DNA of 64,000 bases from the NCBI RefSeq assembly GCF_034932185.1, contig NZ_JAYGHW010000040.1, forward strand, positions 6,857 through 70,856, read 5' to 3'. The position numbers were made by a program, and so were the translations under genes. Within the stretch, counting starts at the first letter, position 1; the number at the start of each line of letters is the position of its first letter. Origin of the DNA: Spirulina sp034932185 (GTDB lineage: Bacteria > Cyanobacteriota > Cyanobacteriia > Cyanobacteriales > Spirulinaceae). Shown piece by piece: positions 34,111 through 42,865 of this stretch. Below the pieces are notes generated by a model. The model was given only the letters and a program-made list of their open reading frames with translations, ran no database searches and was not told where the DNA came from.

Positions 34111-37100
34111 ATGAGTGAACTAAACTTACAAGATAAATTCCTCGTCCCATTTATTAAAAAAGAGTTAGACTATCGAGAAGTTAAGCCCAACACCGTTACC
34201 AACTCCCTGATCATTGAAGAAGACCTGCAAGAATTTATCTCTAGTACCACCCTCAACGCCAAAAACTACGAAACCCTGCTCAGGAAATATAACGGCAACC
34301 CTCAAACCCTACTAGCCGACCTCATCGACCTGCTCCAAGAACGGATCGCCAGCAGTCGCAATATGGCACTCTTCATCAATGCCAACAAATCCATCACCCT
34401 CCAAGGCATAAAACTCCACCTCTTCTATACCGACGACAGCGTAATTCACAACAGCAAACTATTTGAAGAAAATATCTTCTCCGTTATCCAAGAACTCCCC
34501 TACCAATACAAATATCAAAACCAAAAAATCTTTTCCTTCCGCCCCGACCTTTGCTTTTTCGTCAACGGCCTCTATCTCGGCTACAGCGAACTCAAAGCCA
34601 ACTTCAGCAACCAAACCGCCAAAAAAAATGGACGCGGCAAAGTCGCCAAAGACTACTTTGAAGCCGTTCGCAAATATTACGAAATCTTTGATCAAAATGA
34701 CCACCTCAGCGACTCCGAAAAAGAACGCCACCGCCGCGATTTCCTCAAAATCTTTGAAAAAGCCATCCACATCACCACCACCGATATCGCCGAAACCTAC
34801 ATTATCCGCACCATTGATCAATTCTTCGACGAAGCCTTAACCACCTGTCGAGCCGGAAAATTCAACCGCGATGAATATGATAAAAAACTCTTTCAAGCCT
34901 TCAAACCCTATCCCCTCCTTAACCCCAACGCAGACAAAAAAAACAAACTCAAAGAACTCTTCACCTTCCATTACGGCAAAAGCTTCATTGAAAAAGAAAT
35001 CCTCTACTACAACTTCATCGAACGAGAAGTTTACACCCTCAACGGCCGCAAAGAACTCAAAGACGAAAAAGGACAACTCATTTGCCCCCGCCCCAAACAA
35101 AAATTTGGTACAGATAAAATCCTGACCCAAATCGATGAATTCCTAAAACACGAAACCGAAGACGACTACTACATCAAACAGCTAGAACAACAACTTGCCC
35201 ACGTCGCCCCCACCAAACGCGACGAACTGATCGAAAAGCGCAAAGCCTACGCCAACAACAAAAACGTCTATTCCCTCCTGCTCCAATATGCCGCCGGGTT
35301 TGGTAAATCCAACATCATCGGCTGGACAGCCCTCCAACTCAAAGACCTCCGCCGCAATGGTGAATACATCTACGATAAAGTCATGATTATCGTCGATCGC
35401 CTCCAACTCCGCAGCCAGATTGATGCCAAAATGCGAAACATGAACATTGAAAACTCCATGTTTCTCGAAGCCCATGACAAAAAAACATTTCAGCAAGCCC
35501 TCACCGCCGATCAACGTCTCGTAATTATCAACCTGCAAAAATTCCAAGACGTGCGCAAAATCCTCGATGCCGATACCCTGCAACAGTTAGCTGATCTCCG
35601 TATTGTCTTCCTCATTGACGAAATTCACCGCTCCAACAGCGGTAAACAACACGAAGAAATGGTCAATATCTTTGACGAACTACAAACCCCCTTCGACGCA
35701 AACCGCCAATACAACCTGATTCGCACCAAAAAAAATCTCATTATCGGCTTCACCGCCACCCCCGATGATAACACCCTCGCCCGATTTGGTGAATTCAGTG
35801 GCTATGCCGAAAGCGAAAAACTGTGGGTTCCCTTCGACTCCTACACCATGAACGAAGCCATCAAAGACGGCTTCATCCTTAACCCCCTCAAAAATATTGT
35901 TCCCGTTGCCTCAAAAATGCTGTTCGATATCCCCAGTAATAACTTAGAAGGCTTCGAGGAACCCAACTACAAAGATATTGACAAAAAACAAATCTATGAA
36001 GAAGCCGGACGAATAAACGCGATCTCCAGATATATTGCTGATTTACTCGTCAAAGATGTCTATCGGCAAATCAGAGGCACAGGCAAAGCCATGCTAGCCG
36101 TGTACTCCATCAAAGCAGCGATCGCCTACGCAGAAGCCATTAAACGCCACTTTCGGGAAATTACCCAACATCCTAAATATACCAAATATGCTGACGCTCC
36201 CATCTATATCGTTTACTCCAGCAACCAAGACCAACAAAGCGCAACCGGCTTAAACGATGGAATCAGCGAAGAAAAAGTCTTAGAAAATTTTTCCCTGCGC
36301 AAAAACGGCTTAATTATCGTCGTTGCCAAACTACAAACCGGCTTTGACGAAAGACGGCTCCATACCCTCTTCCTCGATAAAGAAATCAAAGGGATAGCCG
36401 CCATTCAAGCCATTTCACGGGTCAACCGCACAACCAAACACAAAAACGACTGTAAGATTGTTGACTTTTCCTATAACAACGTCAATGTTCAAAATATTAA
36501 AGATGCCTTCGAGCATTTCTCCGATGTTGTGGTCAGTGACTTTGACCCCTTCAGTGATCGACGCATTTTAGAGATCCTTTTTGCAGACCTAAAAAAGTCC
36601 GGCCTGTATCAGCAATTCTTTGATTCTTTCCTGAAAATCTTCAGGAATAATGCTAAATGTGATAATCCAGAAACTTATCTTGATCTAGAAAGTAACATCG
36701 AAGAATATATTGCCGCTTATCCTCAAGAAACTGCTGATGTCAAAGCAAAAGCCGCTCAATATTTCACCATCCTCAACCGCATCGAGTATGTGATTACCAT
36801 CGACGATAAATATAAAGAAACAAGCTTCCTTGCCTTTCTGCGTCTCATTAATCGGCTCTATAATCAGTTACACCGCACCCATGATCCGAAAGACCCCATT
36901 GAAGTCTACTTTGATAACCAAATTGGCATTATTGAAGTTGAAATCCAACCCACAGAACAGCAAAAAAGGCAAGAAACTAAAATTGCCAAAGGGAAAGAAC
37001 CCAGTGAAACAGCCCATCAGTTTGATATCCTATCAATTATTGATGCCCGTAACGAGCAGGAAGACCTCAAAGCAGAGCGTATTCAAGAATTTGAGGCAAA

Positions 37101-37335
37101 AATTCAAGACTTATTCCAGTACATTAGAAACTCCGATGAAGGTAAGCGCTTGATCATCAAAATCAACTCTGATGTACCCGAAGATGAGATTTACGAAGAC
37201 TTTGGCAAAATCTACCGTAAATATAAGGTCATGCAGCGGAAAATAGTGGGAGATTATTTTTTCAAAGAAATGGAGGATTTAGTGAATAAACTCTGTGATG
37301 ATTTTGAACATACAGTTCGTCACAATAGGGAATGA
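34111..37335 (+). CDS. hsdR: Type I restriction-modification system endonuclease/translocase subunit
   Basis: A 1074-residue motor and nuclease subunit. The N-terminal nuclease domain shows RPDLCFFVNGLYLGYSELKAN, giving the D...ExK active site. The SF2 helicase core follows: Walker A AAGFGKSN (about residue 393), DEAD-like VFLIDEIHRSN (about 503), motif III FTATPDD, and motif VI AISRVNRTTK (about 770), after VVAKLQTGFDERRLHTLFLD. All key residues appear intact. A charged helical C-terminus probably binds HsdM. Codon use is C/A-rich with few G, the reverse of hsdM, suggesting a different history. Spacing to hsdS is 3 bases. Confidence 0.94.
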   Translation: MSELNLQDKFLVPFIKKELDYREVKPNTVTNSLIIEEDLQEFISSTTLNAKNYETLLRKYNGNPQTLLADLIDLLQERIASSRNMALFINANKSITLQGIKLHLFYTDDSVIHNSKLFEENIFSVIQELPYQYKYQNQKIFSFRPDLCFFVNGLYLGYSELKANFSNQTAKKNGRGKVAKDYFEAVRKYYEIFDQNDHLSDSEKERHRRDFLKIFEKAIHITTTDIAETYIIRTIDQFFDEALTTCRAGKFNRDEYDKKLFQAFKPYPLLNPNADKKNKLKELFTFHYGKSFIEKEILYYNFIEREVYTLNGRKELKDEKGQLICPRPKQKFGTDKILTQIDEFLKHETEDDYYIKQLEQQLAHVAPTKRDELIEKRKAYANNKNVYSLLLQYAAGFGKSNIIGWTALQLKDLRRNGEYIYDKVMIIVDRLQLRSQIDAKMRNMNIENSMFLEAHDKKTFQQALTADQRLVIINLQKFQDVRKILDADTLQQLADLRIVFLIDEIHRSNSGKQHEEMVNIFDELQTPFDANRQYNLIRTKKNLIIGFTATPDDNTLARFGEFSGYAESEKLWVPFDSYTMNEAIKDGFILNPLKNIVPVASKMLFDIPSNNLEGFEEPNYKDIDKKQIYEEAGRINAISRYIADLLVKDVYRQIRGTGKAMLAVYSIKAAIAYAEAIKRHFREITQHPKYTKYADAPIYIVYSSNQDQQSATGLNDGISEEKVLENFSLRKNGLIIVVAKLQTGFDERRLHTLFLDKEIKGIAAIQAISRVNRTTKHKNDCKIVDFSYNNVNVQNIKDAFEHFSDVVVSDFDPFSDRRILEILFADLKKSGLYQQFFDSFLKIFRNNAKCDNPETYLDLESNIEEYIAAYPQETADVKAKAAQYFTILNRIEYVITIDDKYKETSFLAFLRLINRLYNQLHRTHDPKDPIEVYFDNQIGIIEVEIQPTEQQKRQETKIAKGKEPSETAHQFDILSIIDARNEQEDLKAERIQEFEAKIQDLFQYIRNSDEGKRLIIKINSDVPEDEIYEDFGKIYRKYKVMQRKIVGDYFFKEMEDLVNKLCDDFEHTVRHNRE

Positions 37336-37392
37336 TTGAAACACAATACCCAACGCCGCCGGAATTGGGAGGCATCCACTGGACAGACAACA

Positions 37393-37453
37393 GCGATCGC
37401 CCCCCTCCCCCCCCTAGCGCGATCGCCCCACAAGATCATCAAGGAGCGATCGC
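37393..37453 (+). repeat. Cluster of three HIP1 octamers
   Basis: GCGATCGC occurs at 37393, 37419 and 37446 in the 213-base gap between hsdR and the EVE gene. HIP1 is the abundant cyanobacterial octamer. The rest of this gap holds a short frame ending LWIQEQDAQNPSPQVLLD that may be a coding remnant, but it is not recognisable. Confidence 0.8.
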
Positions 37454-37548
37454 CCCCTAATCCTATAATGGGTTCATTAAACAATTGTGGATTCAAGAGC
37501 AGGATGCTCAAAACCCCAGTCCTCAAGTTTTGTTGGATTAGATAACCG

Positions 37549-37971
37549 ATTGCTTACTGGCTCTTCCAAGGCAACCCCAAATACTACCGACTCATCGACG
37601 CAATTCGTGAACTAGAGGAAATCCCCTGGCGGGTCAACCGCTACAACAAACAGATCAGCGTCGGGGACGGCGTTTTGATTTGGCTGGCAGGGCGCGATCG
37701 CGGCATCTATGCCCTAGGGGAAATCAGCCAAGCACCGCAAGTTCTCAAAACCATTCCCGATCTGGACTATTTTATTGAGCCGAGCCAAATGAGTTCTAAA
37801 CCTCAGGCCATCGTCAAACTCACCCATCGACTCATTGACCAGCCCCTCCTCTATCCAAAACTAAAGGATGACCCCGTACTGCGCAAACTCTCGATCATCT
37901 GCAAACCCCCCATCGGCACAAACTTCCCCGTCGCAACAGATGAGTGGCAGCGCGTCCAAGCATTGATTTAG
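37549..37971 (+). pseudogene. EVE-domain protein gene with ATG replaced by ATT (or rare ATT start)
   Basis: The frame 37549-37971 reads as a near-complete EVE domain of 140 residues: (I)AYWLFQGNPKYYRLIDAI, then WRVNRYNKQISVGDGVLIWL, AGRDRGIYALGEI, and a conserved end. EVE proteins bind modified bases in DNA or RNA and often sit by restriction systems, as here next to hsdR. A stop (TAA 37543) lies two codons before ATT 37549, so no ATG, GTG or TTG precedes the conserved start; homologues begin Met-x-Tyr-Trp. The first normal start in frame is TTG 37675, which would drop the first third. No ribosome binding site is seen. Confidence 0.75.
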
Positions 37972-38108
37972 CGAGATCACCATCCCCAAGACCCATGTCC
38001 CAACTCCGCCCCTACCCAGAAGGCGATCGCCCCATCCCCAGCCCCCTGCCAATTTGAACATTGGTAGTCCCCTTTACAACAACTTGACCCGCGAGAGTGT
38101 TAAGTTTG

Positions 38109-38137
38109 TTGTGTAATCCATAGTAAATCTCTATAGT
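38109..38137 (+). promoter_or_regulatory. Possible promoter for the DUF1830 gene
   Basis: TTGTGT (38109) and TATAGT (38132) are separated by 17 bases, 17 bases before the DUF1830 start codon. The -10 is good and the -35 is weak. The leader would be very short. Confidence 0.3.
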
Positions 38138-38153
38138 AGAGGGCCTTAATCTT

Positions 38154-38510
38154 ATGGCTCAAGTGTTTGATCCTATTCCCGGTAACGCAGACACCCCTAT
38201 GCTGTGTTGCTATGTCAATGCCACTAGCCAAATTCAAATCGCTCGCATTACCAACATTGCCAACTGGTATTTTGAACGGGTTGTCTTTCCCGGCCAGCGG
38301 CTTGTGTTTGAAGCCGTTCCCAATGCCTTGCTAGAAATCCATACCGGAATGATGGCCAGTGCAATTCTTTCCGATACCATTTCTTGCCAGAAATTGCAGG
38401 TGGAAGAACAAGAACCGGAACCCGAATCAACCCTATCCCCCAAGGTAGAGGCAACGGCAACAATTCCTCATAAAATCAGCCAGAATAACGGTGAACCCAT
38501 TGCGGTTTAG
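38154..38510 (+). CDS. DUF1830 family protein
   Basis: A 118-residue protein of the cyanobacterium-specific DUF1830 family, of unknown function. The conserved core is CCYVNATSQIQIARITNIANWYFERVVFPGQRLVFEAVPNALLEIHTG (residues about 18-67); the C-terminal 40 residues are acidic and variable. No membrane segment or signal peptide is seen, so it is probably cytosolic. A strong hairpin (38547-38571) follows 37 bases after the stop, so it is likely a single-gene transcript. Confidence 0.85.
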   Translation: MAQVFDPIPGNADTPMLCCYVNATSQIQIARITNIANWYFERVVFPGQRLVFEAVPNALLEIHTGMMASAILSDTISCQKLQVEEQEPEPESTLSPKVEATATIPHKISQNNGEPIAV

Positions 38511-38546
38511 TGCTTAAAGATGGCCATAATATCAATTTTTTCTACG

Positions 38547-38571
38547 GACTGATCCCCCATGGGGGTCAGTC
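38547..38571 (+). terminator. Stem-loop terminator after the DUF1830 gene
   Basis: GACTGATCCCCC and GGGGGTCAGTC form a long G/C stem with one bulged T, followed by TTCTGTTTG. The T-run is interrupted, so this is probable rather than certain. Confidence 0.55.
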
Positions 38572-38631
38572 TTCTGTTTGGGGGCATCCATCCCTTAAGC
38601 TTAAGGACAACAGCATCAATCGGAGCAGCAG

Positions 38632-39078
38632 ATGGATCTACCCTCGTTTTTGTGGTTGTGGCGGATTGCGGCTTGGTCGATGGGGCTATCGCTAACGGCC
38701 TACGGGGTTTTGGGGTTGACCGGCTGGGGAATGTGGCGAGGGCGAGGTGAGGGGCGATCGCGCCCCCCCTGGTTACGGCCCCTACATCTAACCCTGGGGT
38801 TTACCTTGGTCGCTTTAGTGCTACTCCTGCTCACGGTGGGGATCGTGGGAACCCTGGGCTATTACGGCACATTGGGCCATTCCTGGCATTTGGGGGCCGG
38901 CGCTGGCGTGGTTCTCTTGGTGCTGGCTTCGGCGGCAACGGGGTTAAATCTCTATCGCTTACCCCAGGGGCGATCGCTCCACATCACGATCAATAGCCTC
39001 CTCCTGGTGGGCTTCATCGCCGTCTCCCTAAGCGGTTGGGCAGTGGTGCAGAAATATCTACCGGGGGCCAGCCCTTAA
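38632..39078 (+). CDS. DUF4079-like four-helix membrane protein
   Basis: A 148-residue protein with four clear hydrophobic segments: about 8-32 (LWRIAAWSMGLSLTAYGVLG), 50-72 (LTLGFTLVALVLLLLTVGIV), 80-103 and 115-137 (INSLLLVGFIAVSLSGWAVV). The histidines in PLHLTLGF, LGHSWHLGAG and SLHITINS sit near helix ends in the manner of heme-binding membrane helices. This layout fits the cyanobacterial DUF4079 family. A role in thylakoid or plasma membrane electron transfer is only a guess. The Psb35-like gene follows 48 bases downstream. Confidence 0.65.
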   Translation: MDLPSFLWLWRIAAWSMGLSLTAYGVLGLTGWGMWRGRGEGRSRPPWLRPLHLTLGFTLVALVLLLLTVGIVGTLGYYGTLGHSWHLGAGAGVVLLVLASAATGLNLYRLPQGRSLHITINSLLLVGFIAVSLSGWAVVQKYLPGASP

Positions 39079-39126
39079 ACCCGAATCCATCACGTTTTGT
39101 TAAGATGGCTCTAAGTTTTTTCGCAA

Positions 39127-39333
39127 ATGCACATGATTCACTCTAGTTTCGGGATGACAGCGGTGTTAGGGGCGTTGCCCATGGCCTTCACCGCCGTTTA
39201 TGTGGTGGGTTTCATCGCCGCTGTGAGCATCGGTTCGATCGCTTGGTACAACTCCAAGCGGCCCGCCGGTTGGGAAGGGCGGGAGCGGCCCGATATTGTC
39301 CCCAAGGTGGGGGATGGCGAGTCAGAAGATTAA
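39127..39333 (+). CDS. Photosystem II assembly factor Psb35-like small membrane protein
   Basis: A 68-residue protein with a single transmembrane helix (LPMAFTAVYVVGFIAAVSIGSIA, about residues 17-39), followed by WYNSKRPAGWEGRERPDIVPK. This FTAVYVVGFIAAxxIGSIAWYNSKRP block matches the cyanobacterial small protein described as the PSII assembly factor Psb35, which associates with CP47 assembly modules and high-light-inducible proteins. ATG 39127 is used; ATG 39133 is also possible. The stop overlaps the convergent 54-residue gene by 4 bases. Confidence 0.72.
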   Translation: MHMIHSSFGMTAVLGALPMAFTAVYVVGFIAAVSIGSIAWYNSKRPAGWEGRERPDIVPKVGDGESED

Positions 39334-39494
39334 ACATCTGGGGGGCGTTCTCGGCTGGGGAGAGAGGGCGATCGCTCAATCTCCTCGAACCGATAGCCCC
39401 GATGTTCAAATTGCCGCACAAATTGGGCAGGATTGTCAGCGGCAGGCTCAGGGATCTCGTGGCGTTGTTTTTTGCGTTTGGCTTTGCGTCCCAT
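39330..39494 (-). CDS. Conserved small basic cyanobacterial protein, 54 residues
   Basis: The minus-strand frame from ATG 39494 encodes MGRKAKRKKQRHE, then NPAQFVRQFEHRGYRFEEIE and RSPSLPSRERPPDV. A lysine/arginine-rich start followed by an F-x-x-x-x-E-x-R-G-Y helix and IERSP is a pattern I recall from small conserved cyanobacterial hypotheticals. The function is unknown; the basic N-terminus could bind nucleic acid. It converges on the Psb35-like gene with a 4-base overlap and is short enough to be missed by usual length cut-offs. Confidence 0.65.
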   Translation of the reverse strand: MGRKAKRKKQRHEIPEPAADNPAQFVRQFEHRGYRFEEIERSPSLPSRERPPDV

Positions 39495-39656
39495 GGTAGT
39501 CCTCAAGCAGCGACAGAACGGTTGGAAAATCTTCAGCGATCAAACTTTAGGGTTATGTTAACCTAACTTCAGTCTTGCCTCCGGTAAAACGGCGCGATCG
39601 TGAACCGAGCAAGGGATTTTGCTTCAAATCTTCCGTCCTCAAATTGGTGTGAGCAC

Positions 39657-42035
39657 ATGTCAAAATTAGCAGGTCATCTTCTCCAAACGGCTCCGTTTGT
39701 GCTAGCGGCCTCATTAATGACCCCTCAAGGGGCATCGGCTGCCCCGCCTGCTGCGGTGGATCCGTTGGAAACCACCGAGACCGCAACGATTGAAACCACA
39801 AACTGGCAGGCCCCCGCTCCTCCGGAACCTAACCCAGAATTAGATCTGCGGGAGCCGCCGGTTCCCGTTGCCGTCCCGGAACCCGTCGCCTTCGAGCCGG
39901 TACTCGCACCGGAACCCGTGGTGATTCCGGAGCCGGTGGCCATTGCAGAACCCGTTACTGCACCGGAACCCGTTGCTATTCCTGAAGTTGCACCAGAACC
40001 GGCTGCGCTCCCAGAGCTAGAGGAAATCGCCACGGCAGAACCGGAGATGATCACCGCAACTCCGGCAGCATTGGAGCCGATGGCCCTACCCACCGTAGCC
40101 GGTGATCCTTTGACGGTGACGGAGCCAGTCGTTTTACCCGAAGCGGCTGCACCTTTGGAGATTACCACCACCACCGCAGGGGCAAGCCCCATCCTCGCAC
40201 CGGCTCAAGAGGTTGCACCGGCTGAGATCGATGGCGATTCTTTGACGGAATCGGTGCTGATTCCCTTGGCAGAAAGCAGTGAGGGGCGATCGCCCACCGC
40301 CGCCGATCTCACCCCTGAAATTGCGGGCGATCCCCTCCCTTCCCCAGAACCGGAAGCGCAGCCCATCCCCCTAGAGCCAGTAGCCGCAACATCAACGCCG
40401 CAATTGATGGTTAACCCCATGGCCCTTGATCAGTTTGCCGCTGAAGTTGAAGGGCCCAGAGGGGCGATCCCGATGGCTCAAACCTTCAGCCGTGATTTAG
40501 AGGAGTTAGAAACGGGGTCTGAGGCGATCGCCCAGACCAACGTTCATGAACTCTTAGATCAAATTAACCAATACACCAACGAGAGTAACCCCAACTTAGG
40601 CCAAGGGGTGAGCAGTGCCTCCCAATTTCGGGATGTTATCCCCACGGATTGGGCCTATACCGCCCTGGATGATTTAGTCCGTCGCTATGACTGTATCCGA
40701 GGCTATCCCGACGGCACATTCCGAGGCAATCGGGATTTGACCCGTTATGAATTTGCCGCTGGCTTAAATGCCTGTGTCCAACAGATCGAGCGGATCATTG
40801 CTGAAACCACCGCTACCCTCGCCAGTCGGGCAGACTTGGAAATTCTCCAACGGCTCGTTCAAGAATTTGAAGGGGAATTAGCAACGATCAGCACCCGTGT
40901 GGATGCCCTGGATGGTCGGGTTGCGATCCTTGAAGATCAGCAATTTTCCACCACCACCAAACTGGATGGGGAAGCGATCTTTGCCATTAATGCGCTGCTC
41001 CCGCAATCCTACACCCGCACCACGGGAGCGCCCACCATTGAAAATGATGTGGTGTTTCAAGACCGGGTGCGGTTGAATTTAGATACTTCGTTTACGGGGC
41101 GCGATCGCCTCCGCACTCGTCTCCAAGCGGGCAATGTCACCTCTTGGCCCGGCATTAATAGCATCACCAATGAAGCCCGCTACGGTTTCGCGACGGACAA
41201 TAACAACGACATTCAAATTGATGACCTGGCCTATCGCTTTCCCTTTGGAGACGAGGATAAGGGCATGGCTCAAATCTTCGCCCATGGTGCGGGGATGGAT
41301 GAGTTATTAATGCCCCTCAACCCCTTAAACTCCAGCGGGGGCGGTTCAATCTCCCGGTTTGGTCAATACAACCCGATTCTGCGGGTGGGCGGCCAACGCC
41401 AAGGTTTTGGCGCAAGCTACAAAGTCACCGATGAGCTAGAGCTAGCTGTGGGTTATACCGCCGGAGAAGGTCAAAATCCCTCACTAGGGGGTCTATTCAA
41501 TGGCTCCTATGCTTTGGGGGGTCAGGTGAAATACACCACCGATAATCTCGGGGTGGCCATCCAATACATCAACAGCTACAACCCCAGGGGTGGCTTAAAC
41601 CACAACACCGGCAGCATTGCCAGCAACCTGATGATCAGTGGCGCTTCGGTGACGGCAAATAACTTCGGTGCAGAAGTCCTGTTCCGCCCCCGTGAGAACC
41701 TGTTTGTCGGGGGTTGGGGCGGTTTGACCGATGGCAAGGTTGCCAATTTAGGCCGCACCGATATTTGGAACTATGCCCTGGTTTTAGGAGTAGAGGATAT
41801 CGGCGGGGAAGGAAACCTCTTAGGGTTCGTCGTGGGGCAACAGCCCCGCCTCACCAGTTCCCCCCTAGCAACGGTTGATCCCAATGTGGGCTACCACATT
41901 GAGGGCTTCTATCGCTTTGCGGTGAGCGATCGCATTGAGATCACCCCTGGGGTGATTTGGCTCCCTGACCCTGGCCACACCAAAACCAACAAGGATATTT
42001 TTGCCGCAACGATCCGGACTCGTTTCCGGTTCTAA
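39657..42035 (+). CDS. Outer-membrane porin with SLH domain (OprB / iron-uptake porin family)
   Basis: A 792-residue outer-membrane porin. It begins with a signal peptide (MSKLAGHLLQTAPFVLAASL, cleaved near GASA-APP). Residues about 32-290 are a very Pro/Glu/Ala/Val-rich region with PEPV-type repeats. An SLH domain follows (VIPTDWAYTALDDLVRRYDC, GYPDGTFRGNRDLTRYEFAAG), then a short coiled coil, and an OprB-type beta-barrel ending in an aromatic RFRF. The SLH domain anchors the barrel to peptidoglycan polymers in cyanobacteria. ATG 39657 fits the signal peptide; the frame is open to GTG 39600. The proline-rich stretch is longer than usual for the family. Confidence 0.88.
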   Translation: MSKLAGHLLQTAPFVLAASLMTPQGASAAPPAAVDPLETTETATIETTNWQAPAPPEPNPELDLREPPVPVAVPEPVAFEPVLAPEPVVIPEPVAIAEPVTAPEPVAIPEVAPEPAALPELEEIATAEPEMITATPAALEPMALPTVAGDPLTVTEPVVLPEAAAPLEITTTTAGASPILAPAQEVAPAEIDGDSLTESVLIPLAESSEGRSPTAADLTPEIAGDPLPSPEPEAQPIPLEPVAATSTPQLMVNPMALDQFAAEVEGPRGAIPMAQTFSRDLEELETGSEAIAQTNVHELLDQINQYTNESNPNLGQGVSSASQFRDVIPTDWAYTALDDLVRRYDCIRGYPDGTFRGNRDLTRYEFAAGLNACVQQIERIIAETTATLASRADLEILQRLVQEFEGELATISTRVDALDGRVAILEDQQFSTTTKLDGEAIFAINALLPQSYTRTTGAPTIENDVVFQDRVRLNLDTSFTGRDRLRTRLQAGNVTSWPGINSITNEARYGFATDNNNDIQIDDLAYRFPFGDEDKGMAQIFAHGAGMDELLMPLNPLNSSGGGSISRFGQYNPILRVGGQRQGFGASYKVTDELELAVGYTAGEGQNPSLGGLFNGSYALGGQVKYTTDNLGVAIQYINSYNPRGGLNHNTGSIASNLMISGASVTANNFGAEVLFRPRENLFVGGWGGLTDGKVANLGRTDIWNYALVLGVEDIGGEGNLLGFVVGQQPRLTSSPLATVDPNVGYHIEGFYRFAVSDRIEITPGVIWLPDPGHTKTNKDIFAATIRTRFRF

Positions 42036-42047
42036 CTCAAGGCAAAA

Positions 42048-42293
42048 TCACCATTTCAATACCGCCGCGTCAATCCCTTGCTCGCGGCGGTTTTTACTAT
42101 CCCGTTCAAACCAAGCGATGATCTGTTCGGGGGTGAGGTCAGCAATGGCAACCCCTTCATCAGCCGCAATTTTTGTGAGTAGGCGTAGGGAGGAAATGGT
42201 TAAACGGGTGAGAAATTTTTCCGGGCTGGAAAGGAGCGCGGCATCGACTTGGGCAGATTCTTCAGGAGTGAGGAAGTGGGTTTCGGGAGTCAT
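42048..42293 (-). CDS. Conserved hypothetical cyanobacterial protein, 81 residues
   Basis: A small helical protein: MTPETHFLTPEESAQVDAAL, then SSPEKFLTRLTISSLRLLTKIAADE, a DLTPEQIIAWFERDSK helix and EQGIDAAVLKW at the end. I recognise the pattern from conserved cyanobacterial proteins of unknown function. The frame can be extended upstream to 42416, but those codons are translated from dispersed palindromes (KFFAPT repeats), so ATG 42293 is taken. The 3' end contains, on the other strand, the probable terminator of the porin gene. Confidence 0.7.
   Translation of the reverse strand: MTPETHFLTPEESAQVDAALLSSPEKFLTRLTISSLRLLTKIAADEGVAIADLTPEQIIAWFERDSKNRREQGIDAAVLKW
42062..42095 (+). terminator. 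Rho-independent terminator of the porin gene
   Basis: CCGCCGCG (42062) and CGCGGCGG (42083) form a perfect 8-bp stem followed by TTTTT. It starts 27 bases past the porin stop and lies within the coding end of the convergent small gene. Confidence 0.8.
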
Positions 42294-42309
42294 GGGTAGG
42301 AAGTAGGGA

Positions 42310-42363
42310 GTAGGGGCGAAAAATCTTTCGCCCTGGGAAGTAGGGGCGAAAAATTTTTCGCCC
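42310..42363. repeat. Two dispersed palindromes in tandem (GTAGGGGCGAAAAA family)
   Basis: Copies at 42310-42333 and 42340-42363 read GTAGGGGCGAAAAATC(T)TTTCGCCC and differ at one or two bases. They lie in the 431-base gap between the 81-residue gene and tRNA-Leu, which otherwise holds a hairpin (42386-42414) and no gene. Confidence 0.85.
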
Positions 42364-42385
42364 TTCTGCCCTTTTAATGCCATGG

Positions 42386-42414
42386 GAAAAAGTCCCCCAT
42401 GGGAGGACTTTTTC
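42386..42414. terminator. Strong bidirectional stem-loop
   Basis: GAAAAAGTCC and GGACTTTTTC form a perfect 10-bp stem with a 9-base loop (CCCATGGGA, itself partly self-complementary). The A/T ends give a T-run on either strand. It could stop read-through from either side. Confidence 0.5.
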
Positions 42415-42724
42415 AAAGATTCACCGCTGCGCCGTCTTACCTCAGCTTTTGACCTGGGAAACCCAGGGGGGAATTGGGGCTTCGCGTTTTAAGTTTCCGA
42501 GTGCAATGCTCGGTCTACTGCCACGCCAGCGATTATAACTCCCACGTAACTCAAGCATAGATCAAAAAAACTATATTGGCAGTCACCAACGCCGCAGTGA
42601 ATTCTAAACCCATCATAAACAATCCCCTGCAATTCTGGCCAAACGACCGCTGATAAAATTTTCTTGGCCCCCAAAATCATCTCTTCTCTGCCTTTTACTG
42701 CTACACTAAAAATCTGTGAATCAG

Positions 42725-42809
42725 GGGGGCGTGGCGGAATGGTAGACGCTGCGGACTTAAAATCCGTTGAGATTAATCCCTCGTGTGGGTTCAAGTCCCA
42801 CCGCCCCCA
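42725..42809 (+). tRNA. tRNA-Leu (anticodon TAA), no intron
   Basis: An 85-base tRNA with a 7-bp acceptor stem GGGGGCG/CGCCCCC, discriminator A, D-arm GGCGGAATGGTAGACGC, anticodon stem-loop GCGGACTTAAAATCCGT (anticodon TAA), a long variable arm (TGAGATTAATCCCTCG, class II as for leucine) and T-arm GTGGGTTCAAGTCCCAC. CCA is not encoded. This gene often carries a group I intron in cyanobacteria; here the anticodon loop is uninterrupted. Confidence 0.95.
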
Positions 42810-42865
42810 TCCCTAACCATCCCGTTTGTAGGCGAGGCGCAAAAAATCTTTCACCTCATTTTTGC

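Noticed and set aside
39243..39566. Plus-strand frames of 67 and 107 codons after the Psb35-like gene
   Set aside because: They are shadows of the 54-residue minus-strand gene and have no conserved content.
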